NCBI GenBank assembly: GCA_033964015.1
Contig: CM066912.1
Location: forward strand, 16,155,399-16,219,398
Length of the DNA stretch: 64,000 nucleotides
Origin: Scolanthus callimorphus
Lineage: Eukaryota; Cnidaria; Anthozoa; Actiniaria; Edwardsiidae
Reading direction: 5' to 3'
Below the pieces are notes generated by a model, which saw only the letters and a program-made list of their open reading frames with translations, searched no databases and had not been told where the DNA came from. Below, one piece after another: positions 46,101 to 46,620 of this stretch (positions within the stretch are counted from its first letter, which is position 1; each line of letters starts with the position of its first letter). The position numbers and the translations under genes were made by a program.

Positions 46101-46320
46101 GTTCTGGGAATCCAGTTTTGATTTTCCCTCGTTTTCTAACCAGAGGAGTGTGTGTCGGTTCATAGCTAAGGACGATAAAGCCGTTTGATTGTTTCTTTGG
46201 TATCTTTGGTACAGATGAGGCCTTTCGTGCTCGATGAATACTCGCCGAATTCAGTGGTGAGTGGCTTATGTTTGGGTTTGAGCCCGGAGGTGAAGCGACT
46301 GTGCTGGCCGCTGAGCCCAT
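3970..46320 (-). CDS. PALD1: Paladin (PALD1) orthologue, 15 exons, C-terminus outside window
   Basis: Paladin is a phosphatase-like protein of the cysteine-dependent family with two CX5R signatures; in vertebrates it is membrane-associated and linked to phosphoinositide and receptor signalling. Joined coding exons, 5' to 3': 46320-45907, 33893-33717, 24760-24600, 18722-18498, 18177-18066, 17237-17133, 16403-16308, 15926-15786, 15005-14952, 14416-14354, 14069-13947, 11966-11910, 5499-5440, 4346-4197, 4119-3970. They total 2,088 bp and stay in phase; only exons 3/4 and 4/5 split codons (phase 2). The N-terminus MGSAAS has Gly2 and Ser6, as in N-myristoylated proteins. The first signature is CHVGQGRT (Cys297-Arg303); the second is CENGKERT (Cys674-Arg680). 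The order of segments follows vertebrate paladin throughout. The start is the only Met giving the conserved N-terminus. Introns reach 12 kb and are packed with transposons. The last 160-180 residues are not in the window. Confidence 0.93.
4197..4346 (-). CDS. PALD1: Paladin exon 14
   Basis: Residues 597-646. It encodes SSVLTMREMFEEQ and LAYYRLPTPKHRA, matching the TCLTMQEVF and LTYHRIPMPD motifs just before the second phosphatase loop. The donor is AAG|GTCAGA; a 77-bp intron follows. Confidence 0.92.
4347..5439. other. Paladin intron 13, nothing recognised
   Basis: About 1.1 kb between exons 14 and 13. I see no mobile element ends or coding similarity here. Confidence 0.5.
5440..5499 (-). 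CDS. PALD1: Paladin exon 13 (60-bp exon)
   Basis: Residues 577-596 (KKECELKGELLRKGKARPVQ). I searched for it because exon 12 and exon 14 leave a gap relative to other paladins. A CTTGCAG acceptor after a pyrimidine-rich tract, a CAG|GTGATA donor and a 60-bp phase-0 length fit exactly. Its basic, helical content matches the LEAQLKAHL stretch in vertebrates. Confidence 0.8.
5930..6235 (+). pseudogene. Fragment resembling a tyrosine-recombinase-associated transposon ORF
   Basis: One frame reads SSVCGFSPVPLRLVWAIRAG followed by KYIDLSELLLSNLAV. GFSPVP..V..I..GK(F/Y)(V/I)DL..LL is a pattern I associate with multicopy DIRS/Crypton-type ORFs of corals. The frame is broken by stops on both sides and no recombinase core is visible, so the family is an inference from memory. 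The sequence lies in paladin intron 12 and is more GC-rich than its surroundings. Confidence 0.35.
6486..6699 (+). mobile_element. tRNA-derived SINE
   Basis: An A-box-like TTAGCGCAGTGGTAGAGCGC at about 6499 and a B-box-like GGGAGTTCAAACCCC near 6541 stand in a tRNA-like head. The acceptor-like ends TCCGACC and GGCCGGA can pair with one mismatch. A unique body follows and the element ends in an ATT-rich tail that runs into a hexamer array. The T-stem does not pair well and no plausible anticodon arm is visible, so this is a SINE head and not a working tRNA gene. Confidence 0.75.
6700..6925 (+). repeat. (ATGATT)n hexamer microsatellite at SINE tail
   Basis: About 33 perfect copies of ATGATT run from 6700 to 6897 and then decay to (ATT)n. 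The array extends directly from the SINE tail, so it probably grew from it. In frame it reads Met-Ile repeats, which is not coding. Confidence 0.95.
7080..7510 (+). pseudogene. Fragment of an unrecognised multicopy ORF
   Basis: The reading frame GYIHAIAELIDFRKVNGAS to HWATLEELLEAVV is followed, after a frame change near 7345, by KGSRPMTCQYLTVDMV. The sequence has normal coding character, and I have a vague recollection of similar coral repeat proteins, but I cannot name a family or function. It ends near 7510, where the opposite-strand P-loop ORF begins. It appears to be a decayed mobile or multicopy gene. Confidence 0.4.
7450..9125 (-). pseudogene. Decayed P-loop (possibly SF3-helicase-like) multicopy ORF
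   Basis: Read from 9125 leftwards, successive frames hold a Ser/Lys/Glu-rich N-terminal region (8634-9125), a middle region (8204-8659), a broken part (7928-8125) and a final ORF (7450-7881). The last carries LIGPSNSGKTSLF, a Walker A box of the GPxNxGKT kind seen in superfamily 3 helicases. The expected Walker B region is cut off near 7510. An imperfect tandem duplication of about 41 bp at 8660-8735 breaks the frame. Stops and frameshifts show it is not functional. A virus-derived origin and a transposon origin are both possible; I cannot decide. Confidence 0.5.
9504..9764. mobile_element. MITE with about 55-bp inverted repeats
   Basis: Left arm ACACCTGTTTCAATTAACGT through GCATG is repeated inverted at the right end, ACGTTAATTGAAATAGGTGT, with a few mismatches. 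Arms of about 55 bp flank a non-coding centre of roughly 140 bp. It lies in paladin intron 12. Confidence 0.85.
9765..10253. other. Nothing recognised
   Basis: AT-rich intronic DNA between the MITE and the Penelope-like remnants. Confidence 0.5.
10310..10655 (-). pseudogene. Penelope-like element fragment, minus strand
   Basis: The frame contains LLQLSDRCKKAIQEIP, FRRPKSLKEHLVRAKV, a Cys-rich CEICKKKKC segment and MDCNSRNVVYHL, the start of a GIY-YIG endonuclease domain. It then runs into a nine-base repeat (CCGCTAAAT on the plus strand) and ends, so most of the endonuclease is missing. It is homologous to, but clearly diverged from, the adjacent plus-strand copy. The open frame continues upstream of about 10655, but that part is only the antisense of the plus copy. 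Confidence 0.72.
10656..11247 (+). pseudogene. Penelope-like element C-terminus with GIY-YIG endonuclease
   Basis: The frame covers IPELPMVAYRKPKSLAQYL, a Cys-rich CNCTSDRCQVC segment, and a GIY-YIG domain (NVIYLLSCKKC, then QYIGST and RFNNHKSRVEAH). These are the 3' parts of Penelope-like retroelement ORFs, which join a reverse transcriptase to this nuclease. The reverse transcriptase is absent. One in-frame TAA at 10849 interrupts an otherwise open frame of about 200 codons; the minus-strand neighbour has coding sequence at the same point. The end is Arg/Ala-rich because of a GC dinucleotide run. Confidence 0.82.
11248..11470 (+). mobile_element. Penelope-like 3' tail sequences
   Basis: Directly after the ORF come CCCCGAAGAAGGCTACC with GGGCTGAAATAT and a (TA)n stretch, and then AAACGTTTCGGTTATTCAGC with CTTAATTCATCAG. 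Such AAACGTTTCGG...CATCAG signatures are typical of Penelope-like terminal repeats. The second block may come from a different copy than the first. Confidence 0.55.
11555..11640. repeat. Degenerate CAGA-type tetranucleotide tract
   Basis: Repeated ACAGACAG, GACAGACAGG and ATAGACAGAC blocks form a decayed tetranucleotide array of roughly 85 bp. Confidence 0.7.
11910..11966 (-). CDS. PALD1: Paladin exon 12
   Basis: Residues 558-576, 19 codons (LKNISDHMPYKGLDATEIE). The donor GAG|GTGAGT is near perfect and the acceptor is TTTATAG. It is poorly conserved in sequence but in the right place and phase. Confidence 0.82.
12415..12666. mobile_element. Palindromic MITE, copy 1
   Basis: The ends GCGACCCGCGTT and AACGTGGGTCGC are inverted repeats with one mismatch. 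Inside, TTTGCTGTTCCGCC pairs with GGCGGAACAGCAAA and GCACTAGGCGAAAC with GTTTCGTCTAGTGC-like sequence. The centre has CGTCGCGAC. A second, diverged copy lies at 42817-43091. Confidence 0.85.
12667..13446. other. Paladin intron 11, nothing recognised
   Basis: No coding similarity or terminal repeats seen. It separates exon 12 and its MITE from the LINE tail at 13447. Confidence 0.5.
13447..13560 (-). mobile_element. LINE 3' tail (CR1-type)
   Basis: On the minus strand the sequence ends AATAAAGTTGATTGATTGAT, a (GATT)n tail after an AATAAA. Such short-repeat tails are typical of CR1-group non-LTR elements. No ORF remains upstream of the tail. Confidence 0.5.
13947..14069 (-). CDS. PALD1: Paladin exon 11
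   Basis: Residues 517-557. It encodes KVVLVNLREDLVIDCDGETF, equal to the vertebrate KVVWVSLREEAVLECDGHTY segment. The acceptor is ATGTAG|GGT and the donor is GAG|GTAATA. Confidence 0.92.
14200..14345 (-). mobile_element. Penelope-like tail fragment beside paladin exon 10
   Basis: GCTGACGTTTCGAGCGTTAG and CCCTTCGTCGGAGC (plus strand) form the signature found at the ends of many Penelope-like elements. It starts within about 10-30 bases of the exon 10 donor. A duplicated GTATATATCTATACAAA at 14143-14187 lies on its far side. Confidence 0.6.
14354..14416 (-). CDS. PALD1: Paladin exon 10
   Basis: Residues 496-516, 21 codons: VSNFRKVPGLPVYGMCQP plus NRK. This is the second NFRxVPxxPxYG motif of paladin. 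The donor AAG|GTATTT is followed within about 25 bases by a Penelope-like element tail, so the intron boundary is close to an insertion. Confidence 0.9.
14550..14870 (+). mobile_element. Probable SINE-type repeat
   Basis: GCACGGTTGGCTCAGCGTAA resembles a degenerate A box, and the downstream GATGAGACATTAACCGAGGT block is one I associate with dispersed tRNA-SINE bodies in marine invertebrates. No clear tail or flanking duplication is visible, so the boundaries are approximate. Confidence 0.4.
14952..15005 (-). CDS. PALD1: Paladin exon 9
   Basis: Residues 478-495, only 18 codons, ending DVLSTQREVQ. The acceptor TTCCCAG and donor CAG|GTGAGA are both strong. It continues directly into VSNFRKVPG in exon 10. 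Confidence 0.88.
15786..15926 (-). CDS. PALD1: Paladin exon 8
   Basis: Residues 431-477, encoding FPLVFSQTFCKWM and WMYRML. This matches the vertebrate FSRWLCAHPELYRL region between the two phosphatase domains. The acceptor is GTTCAG and the donor is CTG|GTAATG. Confidence 0.9.
16308..16403 (-). CDS. PALD1: Paladin exon 7
   Basis: Residues 399-430. It encodes LERYFFLILFNAYLHEQ, a nearly invariant paladin motif, after GQNAREYW. The 96-bp exon has a CCTCAG acceptor and a CAG|GTATTG donor. It is too short to stand out as an ORF. Confidence 0.92.
16719..16952. repeat. 26-bp minisatellite, nine copies
   Basis: Nine tandem copies of TCTCGTGTTTGATATATTAC plus ACTCTG are present. Early copies carry a T-to-C change (ATACTACAC) and late copies carry CCCTG and GTATTTG variants, so variants are ordered along the array. 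It lies in paladin intron 6. Confidence 0.95.
17133..17237 (-). CDS. PALD1: Paladin exon 6
   Basis: Residues 364-398, 35 whole codons. It starts VDSVIDICADVMNIR, the expected continuation of KQE in exon 5, and is rich in charged helix-forming residues. The acceptor is TGGCAG and the donor is GAG|GTAAAG. Confidence 0.9.
17238..18065. other. Paladin intron 5, nothing recognised
   Basis: No mobile element ends recognised. Around 17860-18010 there are repeated GGCGAGAA-like purine-rich words. Confidence 0.4.
18066..18177 (-). CDS. PALD1: Paladin exon 5
   Basis: Residues 326-363. It encodes the YEKGEFRIIQQLVRNLPNG segment after the first phosphatase loop. The acceptor is TTCCAG and the donor is GAG|GTATGA. 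It begins with one base that completes a split Asn codon. Confidence 0.9.
18178..18497. other. Paladin intron 4 with purine-rich tract
   Basis: A G/A-rich stretch occupies about 18268-18360. No coding similarity. Confidence 0.5.
18498..18722 (-). CDS. PALD1: Paladin exon 4, first phosphatase signature
   Basis: Residues 251 (completed here) to 325. It holds the first CX5R loop, NCHVGQGRTTTGMV, with Cys297 and Arg303 and a GQGRT P-loop. The vertebrate copy of this loop reads GVGRTN, so the cnidarian loop is closer to the second paladin signature. The donor is TAA|GTACGT. Confidence 0.92.
18723..19980. other. Left part of paladin intron 3
   Basis: No gene recognised. A short direct duplication of a TTCTCGAAGTTCTACCAGAA word lies at about 19155-19220. 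A CTTTATTTTGACACGGTTAA block near 19398 may be an old LINE tail. Confidence 0.4.
19985..20642 (+). mobile_element. 5'-truncated CR1-like non-LTR retrotransposon
   Basis: An open frame to 20560 encodes DLRWNKHVADITRRANRILG, the Y..LVRPILEYACAIWVPS motif and EKVQRRAVCFV, which form the C-terminal part of CR1/Jockey-type reverse transcriptase ORFs. The catalytic domain is gone; the copy begins after it, as target-primed insertion often produces. The 3' end is AATAAAAGTGAAGTGAAGTG, a (GTGAA)n tail. Frame-intact, so it is a fairly young truncated copy. Confidence 0.88.
20951..21956. mobile_element. 1.0-kb non-autonomous TTAA element
   Basis: TTAA at 20951-20954 and 21953-21956 flank inverted repeats that start GGTGGCCCGC and continue CTGTTTCACAGGAAAAATA with about one mismatch in 30. 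The TTAA duplications are what piggyBac-type transposases leave. The interior has no transposase. The TTAA is also palindromic, so it could be part of the repeat. Confidence 0.82.
22339..23385. mobile_element. TIR element A, copy 1 (1,047 bp)
   Basis: Both ends carry TAGTATATACTACACGGGAA in inverted orientation; the outer 12 bases are themselves a palindrome. The left end continues CCTCCATAGATCGCGCG and the right end reads TTTTTTGGAGTGTTCCC. A 101-codon minus-strand ORF inside (22789-23094) has diverged relatives in other copies but no known domain. No transposase is visible. A hairpin unit follows at once. Confidence 0.88.
23387..23494. mobile_element. Hairpin unit B attached to element A copy 1
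   Basis: A perfect-looking hairpin reads AACAATTATTC, then GTGAATAGTGGCGAATAGTC, a loop with CCTCCGG, and back through GACTATTCGCCACTATTCAC to GAATAATTGTT. It starts one base after element A. The same junction occurs at 57577-57579. Confidence 0.88.
23495..24599. other. Paladin intron 3, right part
   Basis: No gene. A hairpin at about 24254-24335 has arms TCAGGGGAATA and TATTCCCCTGA separated by inverted AAAAGAAA words and is probably a small foldback MITE. Confidence 0.45.
24600..24760 (-). CDS. PALD1: Paladin exon 3
   Basis: Residues 198-250 plus two bases of codon 251. It encodes FYFYHDVDHFENEPH and RQIFLTPF, matching the vertebrate YHVYHNTEDLWGEPH and PLFLQPT region. No long open frame marks it; it was found from conserved residues and splice sites (CTTTAG acceptor, AG|GTGGGT donor). 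Confidence 0.88.
25049..25231 (+). repeat. BEL 5' LTR
   Basis: 183 bp. It matches the 3' LTR over GGAGCGCGG, GACCGGGCCGAGTAAT, GGGATGCTCGTGTGGTTCGA and TTTTCTTTGGATTTACCGAG. Compared with the 3' LTR it lacks about 28 bases near position 25187. TTTGGCGACC directly follows, a sequence typical of BEL/Pao primer-binding regions. Confidence 0.92.
25287..25422 (+). repeat. 34-bp tandem repeat in BEL leader
   Basis: Four copies of TTTGACAATCGAGGGAATTT ATCGAGGAAAGGAG (34 bp period at 25287, 25321, 25355, 25389) lie between the 5' LTR and gag. A related pair of shorter repeats, GTGAAGCCATT and flanks, follows to about 25500. Confidence 0.92.
25550..25864 (+). pseudogene. BEL gag, N-terminal part
   Basis: An ATG at 25550 opens 104 codons. 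The protein is acidic at first, then helical and charged (DKVEKDVIKLEVDKLWDLLE), as in the start of BEL/Pao Gag proteins. The frame ends because a 37-bp segment is duplicated at about 25811-25884, which is not a multiple of three. The continuing gag sequence lies in another frame (EEIKLSIEKAELSIQNA). Confidence 0.7.
26060..26480 (+). pseudogene. BEL gag, DUF1759-like core
   Basis: The frame FSGDKLQFEDYCCMFENLV, KMARLRQSLKGPALEAVQRL and EAKEILKAKYGEQRR matches the DUF1759 region of BEL/Pao Gag. A frameshift near 26278 moves the reading to IQAYLDQLEKFEQLKDNDI, which continues the same domain to 26463. Confidence 0.82.
26672..27003 (+). pseudogene. BEL gag zinc knuckles
   Basis: CAFCGGNHGVWFC fits CX2CX3HX4C and CYRCLGSDHEGRDC fits the canonical CX2CX4HX4C. 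The spacing and the following CKKNHHALLHE are typical of BEL/Pao elements just before the protease. No protease or reverse transcriptase follows. Instead the frame runs on, without a stop, into the start of the PIN/CXC-type gene (to 27229). Confidence 0.85.
27910..28662 (+). pseudogene. Conserved central exon of the PIN/CXC gene
   Basis: The best preserved part: about 251 open codons from FDQQPSWKAFLIVQNEPPGS to GLSTDLIIEQ. It has no catalytic motif I can name. It ends at a consensus donor, CAA|GTAAGC, so the stop codon 18 bases later is intronic and not the protein end. Confidence 0.7.
28663..28844 (+). other. Spliceosomal intron within the PIN/CXC gene
   Basis: 182 bp, GTAAGC at the start and TTTTATCTTCACAG at the end. 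Removing it joins LIIEQ to VLMRSIKTSGGLTRGRGM without a frame change. Confidence 0.75.
29790..30190 (+). pseudogene. PIN/FEN-like nuclease region
   Basis: Acidic motifs are spaced as in PIN/FEN-type nucleases: SSGDTDLLIVQTA, VLVGDDTDLLVLLCYHA and FVHALLGCDTTSKVHGVGKG. A frameshift between about 29975 and 30000 separates the second from the third. Assignment to this fold is inferred from the Asp pattern only. Confidence 0.5.
30520..30684 (+). pseudogene. CXC (tesmin/TSO1-like) domain and C-terminus
   Basis: MVRCKCKSDCSIRRCKCKNN with GLDCSAACGECKGQSC is a cysteine-rich CXC repeat, which binds zinc and often DNA in other proteins. It closes the gene; a stop follows at 30682. Confidence 0.7.
30690..31184. 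other. Spacer between PIN/CXC gene and BEL integrase
   Basis: Non-coding and AT-rich. It may hold the 3' UTR of the PIN/CXC gene. I could not find inverted repeats or a target duplication that would delimit an insertion. Confidence 0.5.
31185..32307 (+). pseudogene. BEL/Pao integrase
   Basis: The frame is open from 31185. It begins in the region between RNase H and integrase (LKLCPPWILKESCVSDGRLR), continues with an HHCC zinc finger (H85, H90, C121, C124 counting from 31237) and a DDE core: Asp157 in DYAGP, Asp221 in SDNGTNF, Glu271 in GGAHE. All catalytic residues are present. The frame is lost at a run of G at about 32236-32246, so the C-terminal part is out of frame. Confidence 0.93.
32250..32579 (+). 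pseudogene. BEL pol C-terminal (DUF5641-like) domain
   Basis: LQSGDVVLALDPDVPRGRWP and ARIVETYPGRDGHTRVVKVQ is the standard end of BEL/Pao Pol, after integrase. It is out of frame with the integrase and has a further stop near 32322. The stop at 32577 is the normal Pol end. Confidence 0.85.
32659..32673 (+). promoter_or_regulatory. BEL polypurine tract
   Basis: GCGGGGAGGGGGAA directly before the TG of the 3' LTR, the position where plus-strand synthesis is primed. Confidence 0.85.
32674..32881 (+). repeat. BEL 3' LTR
   Basis: 208 bp, TG...CA. It differs from the 5' LTR by scattered substitutions and an extra stretch of about 28 bases (AATAATCAAGTTATTGTTTG and flanks) near 32818-32846. Confidence 0.92.
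32917..33476. mobile_element. Foldback element with repeated arms
   Basis: The left arm has GGAGCCCATCAACAGGAGC twice (32917 and about 32979). The right arm has its inverse, CTTCTGTTGATGGGC, twice in a 55-bp tandem duplication (33367 and 33422). The copies pair across the element. A separate hairpin sits inside at 33007-33152. Confidence 0.72.
33007..33152. mobile_element. Nested foldback MITE (146 bp)
   Basis: ATTCGCCTTTGTCACACGGC and AGCCATCTTGGATTTT at the left are repeated exactly inverted at the right. ATTGGTGG(A/G)CAACCGAAGC occurs both at about 32953 and again just after the right end, suggesting a local rearrangement. Confidence 0.88.
33477..34988. other. Paladin exon 2 surroundings and intron 1 start
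   Basis: Apart from exon 2 (33717-33893) no gene is seen. At about 34379-34468 repeated GGCCCGTAGCC / GGCTACGGGCC words flank a (GT)n and poly-G run, probably a small decayed MITE. Confidence 0.45.
33717..33893 (-). CDS. PALD1: Paladin exon 2
   Basis: Residues 139-197. It carries the LREEPVIFL segment followed by YVPYSPRD, both strongly conserved in paladins. The acceptor is TTTCAG|GAAATT and the donor is GAG|GTATTA. Phase 0 on both sides. Confidence 0.92.
34989..35124. mobile_element. Small MITE with GGCGGATCCAG ends
   Basis: GGCGGATCCAGG at the left pairs with CCCCTGTATCCGCC at the right, and internal AAAAGGGGGGTGCGT / AAAAGGGGGTGCGTCCGC words are direct repeats. About 135 bp, non-coding. 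Confidence 0.7.
35273..35459. mobile_element. Second-family TIR unit (187 bp) with attached hairpin
   Basis: TTAGTATAAACCAACTA at the left is exactly inverted at the right (TAGTTGGTTTATACTAA). The interior is non-coding with GGTCTATTA words. A hairpin unit starts at once, as in element A copy 1. Confidence 0.85.
35460..35566. mobile_element. Hairpin unit attached to the 187-bp TIR unit
   Basis: AACAATTAGACCTC pairs with GAGGTCTAATTGTT, TGTGCTATGAT with ATCATAGCACA, and TAGACCAT with ATGGTCTA. The loop is TTCGGCCTTCGGCC. The sequence is unrelated to hairpin B except for the AACAATTA end. Confidence 0.85.
35690..37530 (-). mobile_element. L2/CR1-type non-LTR retrotransposon, 5'-truncated
   Basis: The minus strand holds a reverse transcriptase ORF and ends in GTAAAGCGCAATTGATCATA, then a CTATATAAATGCATATTTAT tail with A/T-rich repeats, the typical 3' end of the L2 group. 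The endonuclease ORF part is missing. Words ATTAGAGCAC (about 35664) and ATAGAGCAC (about 37543) flank it and could be a target duplication. Confidence 0.88.
35863..37602 (-). CDS. Reverse transcriptase ORF of the L2/CR1-type LINE
   Basis: 579 codons without a stop. Motif A is LLDLSAAFDTVDH (Asp203), the GVPQGSCLGPLLF motif is at about 260-272 and the catalytic YADD is at 293-296. The thumb and C-terminal region end KVWNSLPAPIRNQNNLNAFK, as usual for the clade. The first 25-30 residues appear to be read from the DNA flanking the insertion, so the ATG at 37602 is not the element's own start. It is a transposon gene in paladin intron 1, same strand as paladin. Confidence 0.9.
   Translation of the reverse strand: MRNTARVMLGYTRTSHKCSIGRSYWLTAEAASMEHDLTEDPKFDVTVYDTLSSFKQLQQEEVCELIKATAKKSCLLDPMPTNLIVGCLDELLPAITTMINSSLSLGYFPGDWKDALVDPRNKKAGLCALTNLRPVNNLQYVFKLTERVVCSQTQGHAVRCGLYPILQSAYREGHSTETALLKVHNDILTNMDHQRVTLLVLLDLSAAFDTVDHKVLLRRLDVTFGIRGSALRWFESYLTGRSQRVLINGCSSENFSLPCGVPQGSCLGPLLFTIYASKLFEVVKDHLPDVHAYADDTQLYISFKPDSAANELEAVTSLQNCITSIKSWMTMDNLKLNDGKTEFMIIGTSAQLAKVNTTELKIGQATVSKVSDVRNLGAWFDNNLTMKTAINKTCQSVFYQLHNIRRIKKFLNLDDRKSIVQAVVMSRIDYCNSLLYGVSANHLNKLQRVQNAAARLIYSIPKYDHITPSLITLHWLPVQYRIKFKIAMITFKCIYGHAPDYLIYLINKKDETRYNLRSNAGILLQDRSAKSKKTLGARAFSNSSVKVWNSLPAPIRNQNNLNAFKSLLKTHFFTLAYNF
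37613..38381. other. Intronic DNA with a dispersed repeat
   Basis: About 37995-38165 resembles 55990-56200 in inverted orientation: shared words include GAAAATATT, AAAATGCGACTTT(C/A)-like and ACTTGAAAAAGATTTTAT. At 38171 TTAAGGGGTGGACCATTA with a poly-G follow-up looks like one end of a further small MITE. Confidence 0.5.
38382..40083. mobile_element. 1.7-kb palindromic TTAA element, full copy
   Basis: TTAA at both ends. GGTGGATCGACCCAGTAATT at the left is inverted at the right, and matching continues over nearly the whole length to the centre near 39232, with arms of more than 700 bp. Mid-arm landmarks such as GATATTTTAGGATTTATAAA, CACGTGATACTAA-like and ATTGGCTGCGCGAT occur once in each arm. 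No protein-coding gene is present. Confidence 0.92.
40084..41327. other. Intron 1, one candidate coding fragment
   Basis: Most of this stretch is unrecognised. At 40429-40686 (+) an 85-codon ORF includes KRFKLDFTDEDLTEFIDQQE and LNYDVKILREF. The (F/L)(T/S)xEDLxxFI...K...V..(L/F)REF pattern recalls the N-terminal part of Crypton-type or KCTD1/ZMYM-type proteins, but the match is short and weak. No downstream exon was found. Confidence 0.25.
41328..41466. mobile_element. Foldback MITE (139 bp)
   Basis: ATATTACATGG...GGAGATACGA at the left pairs with TCGTATCTCC...CATGTAATAT at the right. The centre is TCACTCGTTCGCTGCGCTCA, a self-complementary loop. ATGTAATATCCTCTAT also occurs at about 1128, possibly a relict of the same family. 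Confidence 0.85.
41467..42816. other. Intron 1, nothing recognised
   Basis: Short ORFs at 41848-42126 (-) and 42476-42847 (-) show no known domain. Confidence 0.4.
42817..43091. mobile_element. Palindromic MITE, copy 2
   Basis: TTTCAGGTAACACGCGAC at the left is inverted at the right (GTCGCGTGTTACCTGAAA). GAGCCAATCAGGTCCTTGCT, CGCCTAGTGCAGT and CTGTCGCGACA match copy 1 at 12415-12666 at the same relative positions. Copy 2 keeps longer terminal repeats. Confidence 0.85.
43092..43400 (-). mobile_element. L2-type LINE 3' tail
   Basis: (AAT)n on the plus strand adjoins AATTTATATAGCGCCATATA and ATGGCGCTTTACAATGCTAC. In minus orientation that is the GTAAAGCGCCAT...CTATATAAATT(ATT)n end of L2-group elements. 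No reverse transcriptase remains; the copy is a short 3' fragment abutting the MITE. Confidence 0.65.
43566..44556. mobile_element. TIR element A, copy 2 (one end lost)
   Basis: It matches element A from CTAGCCTCTTTCTG(C/T)ATGCGTG onwards and ends GTGTAGTATATACTA at 44556. It is inverted relative to copy 1. The end that would carry the hairpin junction is missing. Confidence 0.82.
44557..45115. other. Intron 1, nothing recognised
   Basis: No coding similarity or repeats noted. Confidence 0.5.
45116..45234. mobile_element. Small MITE (119 bp)
   Basis: GTACTAAAATACCCTGG with AGAGGCT at the left pairs with AGCCTCTGGACCCCAGGGTT AGTAC at the right. The centre GAGGTCGAGCGCAGCGAGCT is near-palindromic. 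Confidence 0.75.
45235..45906. other. Intron 1 next to exon 1, nothing recognised
   Basis: A 91-codon minus-strand ORF (45526-45801) has no recognisable domain and lies in the intron. Confidence 0.4.
45907..46320 (-). CDS. PALD1: Paladin exon 1 (first coding exon)
   Basis: Residues 1-138. It contains the N-terminal MGSAAS myristoylation-type sequence, a Ser/Pro-rich linker, the CGAPNFR segment and the conserved GMGQPS motif. The donor is AAG|GTAAGA at 45906. The acceptor lies at 46340/46341 (CTTTTAG before GGGC), so 20 bases of 5' UTR share this exon. Confidence 0.93.
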
Positions 46321-46340
46321 ATCGAAGCATCGAAATGCCC

Positions 46341-46620
46341 CTAAAAGATAGAAATAAAGTTAAAACCGCGCTAAATACAGTCTTTTGCATCCATGTCAAC
46401 CGACCATAACAAAACAGTAAGTCATTTGCGTGCCACTCGACCCGCGCACAACAAGTTTCCATTCCTCAAAGAGCTGTCAAGATCGACAGAAAACCAACCA
46501 ATCATAGCGCTGGACGGAAACCATTTGGGCGCAGCAGGTGATCTGTTTCAAAAAGATCAATCATTGTTTCCCATATTTAAGAGAACCCACTATATTTAGC
46601 TGAGGCTCTTTATACTTCAC
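46341..46620 (-). promoter_or_regulatory. Candidate paladin 5' UTR intron and TATA-like promoter
   Basis: A clear splice acceptor at 46341 shows that paladin has at least one upstream non-coding exon. A TATAAAG sequence lies on the minus strand near 46609-46615 and could mark a start site about 290 bases upstream of the ATG. The exact first exon was not resolved. Confidence 0.25.
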
